Origin: Spirogloea muscicola
Taxonomy: Eukaryota > Streptophyta > Zygnematophyceae > Spirogloeales > Spirogloeaceae
Reading direction: 5' to 3'
DNA length: 21,516 nt
Assembly (NCBI GenBank): GCA_009602725.1
Contig: WELB01000126.1
Coordinates: forward strand, 50,187 to 71,702
Positions 17,360 to 21,516 of the stretch are shown here, in pieces. How positions within the stretch are numbered: the first letter of the stretch is position 1; every line of letters begins with the position of its first letter. The notes under the pieces were generated by a model, which did not search any database, was not told where the DNA came from, and saw nothing but the letters and a program-made list of their open reading frames with translations. Position numbers and translations under genes: made by a program.

Positions 17360-19193
17360 TCAACGCTCGCCAATGTCTTCAATGAGCTTTCGTAGGGGGG
17401 TTGCGCCTTTGTGCAAGCTGGTAGCATCCTGCTTCCGTGTTACGTCCTCTGGGAGCACCTTTGAGGCCTCCATGTTGGCCCGTAAAAGCTTGTGCCGCTT
17501 CACATCAGCTTCAACAAGTGCTGCAGTGTCTGCAAAGACCTCCAATGGCTGCTCGTTGACCCAGGCCATGCAGAAGTGCAGCTTTAGCTCAGCATGGCGC
17601 AGCTGCTTCTTGGCCCCCCTGTTCAGACTCTCGCCGGACTTTGCCACCTCCTCTGAGGCCTGGATCATTCGTCTGGCGTCGGCAAGAGCGCAGAGCACTG
17701 CGGGGCGACCTAGGTGCAACAGGACAGATGTGTCATCTGCAAGCGCCAGACCATATGCTGCACTCCCTGCCTTGGTGTGAAAGGTTGGAGAGCAGAGCCG
17801 CTCCAGCTTGTCAGTGATCATGGCAGGTACTTTATCGAGCACTGCATCCCCGCCCGAATCCGCGAGTGCCTGAGAGAGCCCCAGGAGTGCTGCTGCAGCC
17901 TCTGGGGGGTCTGACGACCAATCGCCATTGAAATAGCGCAATGTGTAACAGTAGCTGTAGAGGATGTCAGCAAGGTGGACGTTGAGAAGCGGTGATGGCG
18001 GCGTAGCTATAAGAGAACGCAGGGGAGGAAGGGCTTGTGCTGGTGGCAAGGGCACTGAGCTGGTTCCTGCTCCGTCAGCCTGCTCGGAGCTGCCCGCTTC
18101 CTCAATCCGACGGGTCCCTTGCGGTGTGAGCGATATGGACGTCGGGCCGACATGCAGCCACCAAGGGTCCCAAGGTGCAATCAGGTGGCTTAGCTCCCCC
18201 GCAGCCACAGCCTCCAGGAACGCCCTCTGCTCGGCTGGCGGCAGGGCGTCCAAGTCAACCTCGGCAGCACCTGCGCAGCAGCTCGACATAGACCAGAGCC
18301 CTTATACCCAAGCCAGCAGCAACTGCTTGCAGGGCTGTGCTGTGCTGCTTGCACAGACACAAACCTACTGAAAAGACTACTGCAGCAGCTTTCTACACGA
18401 GTTATTTTTCCTTATGCAACCAGGAGCATGTAGAAGGCGCGGCAGGTGGGGTAAGTGGTCAGCAGGTGAAAGGCGCGAACCTGCAGCAAGCTTCTCAAGG
18501 GTCTGCCTGGAGAGGACGCCTCCTGCGCACAAACCGCAACTTCCATTCAAGTGAGCAACATGCATGTTGCAAGCAACTCCAGAGCACCGCAATAAGGACT
18601 CCTTCTTTGCGACAGCCACTACGTAGTAGATTGGACCTGCCGCCAAGCAGTTTACTCAGGGCAGAGCACAAAGAGAGTGCCATGTTCAGAGCTGCTCTTT
18701 GGTAGGGAGCTACTGCCATCACCTTCACCTTGGTCATCCTCATCCTCCTCCTCCTCCTCCTCAGCGGCACCTGAAGTCGTGAGCGGGCTGTTATTCTCGT
18801 CCTCATCCTCGGCATGCAGGCGGCGGAGTGTCTCGAGCAGCCGGCGACGTTGCTCAGGCGAGGCGCGTATGGCAGACAGCTCCCGCTGCGCGCTTTCACG
18901 GTAGAATGTTTCGGTGCAGCGATTGTTGTGATCCTGCAAGCTCGACCTGACCGCCGCGGCCGCAATCAGCAAATCTGGCAGCGCCGCAGCATGGCTGAGG
19001 GTTTGCGGCTGCAGCAGCAGAGCAGAAGGGGGTGGCGCCTGACCTTGTAGCAGGGCAGGGAGCAGTAGCGCAGATTGCACCGTGGGCACGCGTATTTGCT
19101 GAGATTCTTTTGGCACCTGCGACAACGACGCCGGGAACAGGTTGAGCTGTGAGAATCGGTGCTGGCGGCAGCGGCCGGCGAGCCGGCAGCCAT
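17360..19193 (-). CDS. ZNHIT2: Zinc finger HIT domain protein 2 (ZNHIT2)
   Basis: Three exons on the minus strand: 19044-19193, 18729-18933 and 17360-18270, with GT-AG introns of 110 and 458 bases, giving 421 residues. The zf-HIT finger spans the first exon junction: C24-x2-C27, then KYACPRCNLRYCSLPCYK (C36, C39, C44, C48), then DHNNRC (H52, C56) and the post-finger ETFYRESAQREL. An acidic run (EEEEEEDEDD), coded by a CTC triplet tract, precedes the C-terminal domain: AGELSHLIAPWDPWWLHVG, SPLLNVHLADILYSYCYTLR, YFNGDW, ALLGLSQALA, and the helical GAKKQLRHAELKLHFCMAWV. ZNHIT2 is a cofactor of the R2TP chaperone (RUVBL1/2) in snRNP assembly (family knowledge). The donor closing exon 2 (GTGAAG) was chosen because it keeps phase and brings in the conserved C-terminal domain. 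It is transcribed in the same direction as THO5 and the next gene. Confidence 0.92.
18271..18728 (-). other. Long intron of ZNHIT2
   Basis: At 458 bases this is the longest intron in the window. I looked for box C/D or H/ACA features and for another gene inside it and found nothing convincing. Confidence 0.5.
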
Positions 19194-19505
19194 GGTGGCG
19201 GGCAACAGCGCCTGATCCCTCTCTCTACAGGCAGGCTGGCGGCCGGCGGGCCTCACACTGGGCAGACGTCGGGCTCGGCGGCGGACGAAGCAGGACCCGG
19301 AGTCGGCGCGGCGTCTAGGCGCGGCGGCGGCGGAGGCGGCGCGACGCCATGGGCGACCATCGTGACGGGACGACACGAGACCCAGGAGGCAAGGAGTCTC
19401 CAGGGAGTGCCACACCCAGCTCGCGGCGCTGCTGATCACATTTTAGAGGCCCGCCGAGAACAAGCAAACACCGACCCCATAACACCAGACCTTGTCCATT
19501 CTTTT

Positions 19506-19524
19506 GGGCTGGCCTCTCCCAGCC
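19506..19524 (+). repeat. Hairpin repeat copy 3
   Basis: GGGCTGGCCTCTCCCAGCC, with the conserved left flank ACCTTGTCCATTCTTTT immediately before it. It lies between ZNHIT2 and the next minus-strand gene, near both. Confidence 0.8.
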
Positions 19525-19576
19525 ACCAGTTAATCTGGCCGCGCTTGACCAGCAATGTCCATAGCCAGCAAGCAAG

Positions 19577-20298
19577 CTAGGAGGGTGCTCGGCTCGGCAG
19601 GGTCGCCGTCTCAAGTGGCACGACGAGGTGGTGAAGCCGCCAGTCAATCTGATTTTTAAGGTGCTCAAGCCAAGGGCACTGACCGGGATGTCGCAAGGTT
19701 CATCTACGCGTGAGCTGCAGACTGGGCAGCTCAGTGTCCACTCAGCACCTTTCTGTCGTAATAGATAATCAGATAACCTGAGGGAAGGCGACAAATACCG
19801 CTGCGCAAGGCAGAAGCTGCTGCAGGGGCACGACCCAGCATGGAGGTGCAAGGCAAGCTACTGGGTCCACTGGGGTACCATGGAGGAATGCATTCTACAG
19901 CCTGACACAAGGCCTGAAGGCACAGAGCCTCCAGGAGGTGCTGCGGTTCCCTCTTTGCATCTCGTCTCCGCGCTAGTTCAGCTTGAGAGGCCAGCAGCGC
20001 AAGTAGCAAGGATCACCTTGGCCATGGACGTCTTTGGCCGCCGGGTAGAGAACATCGCCGGCTGGTACTTCTCGTACTTGGTTTGCTCGGCCGCATACTT
20101 GGTGTAGAGGTCTCCGGTACTGATAGGGCCCCTCTTGCGAAAGCTGGCAGTTAGCTCGAGGAGTCGTGAGCAGGCGTTTGCCAGTGCCTCCCAGCAAGCG
20201 TTCACCAAGTCACGTCGTTCTTTGAACACCCGGGGGAGGTAGCAGTCCCAGCTTTCCGGTGCTCTTTGGAGTGGCAGGAGAAGGCGTAAGCTGCGCAT
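19577..20298 (-). CDS. Unrecognised multi-exon gene
   Basis: I do not recognise the family. Two segments look like true coding. The 5' exon (20017-20298, start ATG at 20298 chosen as a plausible in-frame one) encodes ESWDCYLPRVFKERRDLVNA, CWEALANACSRLLELTASF, RKRGPISTGDLYTKYAAEQT, KYEKYQPAMFSTRRPKTSMA and Lys, then donor GTGATC. The 3' exon (19577-19648) encodes IDWRLHHLVVPLETATLPSR and stops with TAG. The middle is ambiguous. One model uses 19684-19800, encoding LSDYLLRQKG and a CPVC pair, but leaves a final intron of only 35 bases. Another uses a short exon from the acceptor near 19935 to a GTACCC donor near 19888, then 19749-19800 (GYLIIYYDRK), and keeps phase with normal introns. The product would be roughly 150-160 residues. 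More exons may lie upstream. Confidence 0.5.
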
Positions 20299-20594
20299 GC
20301 ATGAAAGGGAGGCAAGCTGGACCAAGACACTGTCCATGCAAAAGGGCGAAGGAAGTGCAGATGATGCACTGGCTTGCACAACGAAAGATGTCAAGACCAA
20401 AGCAAGGCGAGCAGCCCATTTACTGTGCCCGCGGGCTCATCTCGCCCTAGTATACAGACGCATGCTTCCTTCCAATTTGATATGGCGCTCCCTGACTTAT
20501 GCCCTGGATTTGTATAGTGACTGTGCCAAAGCTACCGCCTCATGATATATTTGGGGCAACTCCTTTCCAACGTCATGAACACCTGTATGCATCT

Positions 20595-20612
20595 GGCTGG
20601 CTTTTTACAGCC
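20595..20612 (+). repeat. Hairpin repeat copy 4 (diverged flank)
   Basis: GGCTGGCTTTTTACAGCC keeps the stem with a changed loop; the usual left flank is not recognisable. It runs directly into the 37-base repeat at 20607-20643. Confidence 0.6.
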
Positions 20613-20643
20613 GCTCTTTAAATATCAGCAGCCGCATTCTTCT
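20607..20643 (+). repeat. 37-base dispersed repeat, copy 2
   Basis: Matches 16360-16396 at 34 of 37 bases; the differences fall together in the short AT-rich middle. Confidence 0.8.
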
Positions 20644-20661
20644 TTTTCCGGCTGCTATCTG

Positions 20662-20686
20662 TTCCGACTTGCAGCTGTTCACTAGG
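20662..20686 (+). repeat. Dispersed repeat, copy 2 (shared with 15796-15830)
   Basis: TTCCGACTTGCAGCTGTT followed by CACTAGG corresponds to 15796-15830 without the extra bases seen there. Confidence 0.55.
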
Positions 20687-20791
20687 GCTATCACTTTCTT
20701 CTTCTCTCTATTGAGCAGCCATCGGGAGAAGTCACTTCTTTTGATAGTGGTTGGCGATTTCCAGCTCCATTGGACTCTGTCCAGTCTTTCC

Positions 20792-20809
20792 GGGCCGGCC
20801 TTTCAACCC
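20792..20809 (+). repeat. Hairpin repeat copy 5 (degenerate)
   Basis: GGGCCGGCCTTTCAACCC with left flank CTGTCCAGTCTTTCC: the family flank is recognisable but the stem is weakened. Confidence 0.6.
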
Positions 20810-20866
20810 AGATTTCCTTCCGAAGTCTGGAATTTCGGGGGAGAAAAATTAGTTTAAAAAATGTTA

Positions 20867-20884
20867 GGCTGGCCTTTCACAGCC
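20867..20884 (+). repeat. Hairpin repeat copy 6
   Basis: GGCTGGCCTTTCACAGCC, identical in this core to copy 1, followed by CTTGCCCCC, the family's right flank; the left flank has diverged. Confidence 0.75.
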
Positions 20885-21007
20885 CTTGCCCCCGTTTGGT
20901 GCTCTTTTCGCTGCTGGCAATAGTCAGCGGCGCCGCGAGCAGGGTGCAGCATTCCCTGGAGGCTCTGCACCTTGGAGTCTTGTCTTCGCAAGGACCTCTT
21001 CGTGATA

Positions 21008-21051
21008 CTCCAGCGCTCCCAATCGCTTGCTTTGCACCGCCTCGCCAGTCG
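21008..21051 (+). repeat. Dispersed repeat, copy 2 (shared with 16002-16045)
   Basis: About 30 of 44 bases match 16002-16045. The two copies also read as similar peptides (LQRSQxLAxH) in one frame, which follows from the DNA similarity. Confidence 0.5.
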
Positions 21052-21152
21052 CGCCCTTGCTGCAGTCTCTGGCTTGCGCAGCGAAAAGAAGGAACAGCTT
21101 CTCCAACGTAGAGCAACGACTGTGAGAAAGTATGGTTTTCCAAAGGGGGCGA

Positions 21153-21172
21153 GGGCTGTGAATAGCCAGCCC
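21153..21172 (-). repeat. Hairpin repeat copy 7 (reverse orientation)
   Basis: On the minus strand GGGCTGGCTATTCACAGCCC, with a perfect 6-bp stem and a loop different from copy 1; the flank GACCTTCTCCTATCTTTTC precedes it. Confidence 0.8.
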
Positions 21173-21350
21173 GAAAAGATAGGAGAAGGTCCAAAAGGGG
21201 CCGGAAAGGGCTGAGATACACAGCTAAGCAAGTACCACGAAGGATGGTCACTTAGTAACCCCTAGTAAAGAAAGAAAAGAAAGACTAGGCCCAGGAGGAG
21301 TGAACGGGGTCCAAAAGGGCAGGAAGAAGTGGCTCTCCCAATGGGGGCAA

Positions 21351-21370
21351 GGGCTGTGAGAAGCCAGCCC
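21351..21370 (-). repeat. Hairpin repeat copy 8 (reverse orientation)
   Basis: On the minus strand GGGCTGGCTTCTCACAGCCC, with a perfect 6-bp stem; the flank AACCTTGTCAATTCTTTTC precedes it and TTGCCCCC follows. Confidence 0.8.
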
Positions 21371-21516
21371 GAAAAGAATTGACAAGGTTCGAAGGGGCCA
21401 AACTACGAGCTAAGCAGCGACTGCGGGGCCTGAAGAGGCTATGGCAGAACGGGGGAGGATGGACCACTTAGTAGTTACGAGTGAGGAGCCTCACATCCGA
21501 CAGACTAGCTGCCGGT

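Larger units (their letters stand above)
21125..21480 (-). repeat. Two imperfect tandem units, each with a hairpin copy
   Basis: Unit 1 (about 21125-21260) and unit 2 (about 21328-21480) share, in order: GGGGGCRAGGGCTGTGA, the hairpin, GAAAAGA, AAGGT, GGGGCC, AGCTAAGCA and finally AGGATGG with ACTTAGTA. They are the longest recognisable form of the hairpin-bearing repeat in the window. Confidence 0.7.
20299..21516. other. Repeat-rich region with no supported gene
   Basis: The left part probably includes the leader and promoter of the gene ending at 20298. From about 20590 onward the stretch is built largely of repeated segments: five hairpin-repeat copies, second copies of three other repeats, and two imperfect tandem units near the right end. 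No frame has a recognisable domain; similar short peptides in different frames come from the repeats. Confidence 0.6.

Noticed and set aside
20770-21467. Similar short peptides (SFRAGxSQPxPP type) in several frames, as if from a gene family
   Set aside because: They are translations of the hairpin repeat in different positions; none forms a longer conserved frame.

Overview
The window looks like nuclear DNA of a green alga (Chlorophyta; a trebouxiophyte-like genome is my best guess, by inference). The reasons are: intron-dense genes with short GT-AG introns and at least one likely GC-AG intron; very GC-rich first exons and promoters set in much less GC-rich introns and intergenic DNA; a plastid-type ribosomal protein uS17 with a presequence-like N-terminus in a eukaryotic setting; and plant-like forms of DRB, EBP1 and SKP1. 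No bacterial operon, CRISPR array or rRNA is visible, and no tRNA was recognised by eye.

Layout from left to right (all exon joins were worked out by hand from splice signals, reading phase and family similarity): 3-422 (+) plastid-type ribosomal protein uS17, 5' partial; 1702-3408 (-) a two-dsRBD dsRNA-binding protein (DRB/HYL1-like), 4 exons; 3887-4382 (+) a small unrecognised two-exon gene; 5018-7448 (-) an EBP1/PA2G4 homologue, 8 exons found and exon 1 not found; 7869-8588 (+) SKP1, 3 exons, complete, divergent from EBP1; 9193-11692 (-) an archaeal-type cofactor-independent phosphoglycerate mutase (apgM family), 7 exons; 11845-13357 (+) a GNAT acetyltransferase, 5 exons with a frame conflict in exon 1, divergent from apgM across 152 bases that hold a telomere-repeat-like imperfect palindrome; 13448-15675 (-) THO complex subunit 5, 6 exons; 17360-19193 (-) ZNHIT2, 3 exons; 19577-20298 (-) an unrecognised multi-exon gene. 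From about 15.7 to 17.3 kb and from about 20.3 kb to the end there are no genes I can support. These stretches carry several dispersed repeat families, including eight copies of a short hairpin.

The genes are housekeeping functions and do not form a pathway: plastid translation (uS17), small-RNA/dsRNA handling (DRB), growth and ribosome control (EBP1), SCF ubiquitin ligase (SKP1), glycolysis/gluconeogenesis (apgM), protein or metabolite acetylation (GNAT), mRNP export (THO5), and RNP/R2TP assembly (ZNHIT2). The less ordinary signals are the eight-copy hairpin repeat, two candidate GC-AG introns in apgM (one splitting the codon of the presumed catalytic serine), the palindrome between apgM and GNAT, and two genes I could not identify.
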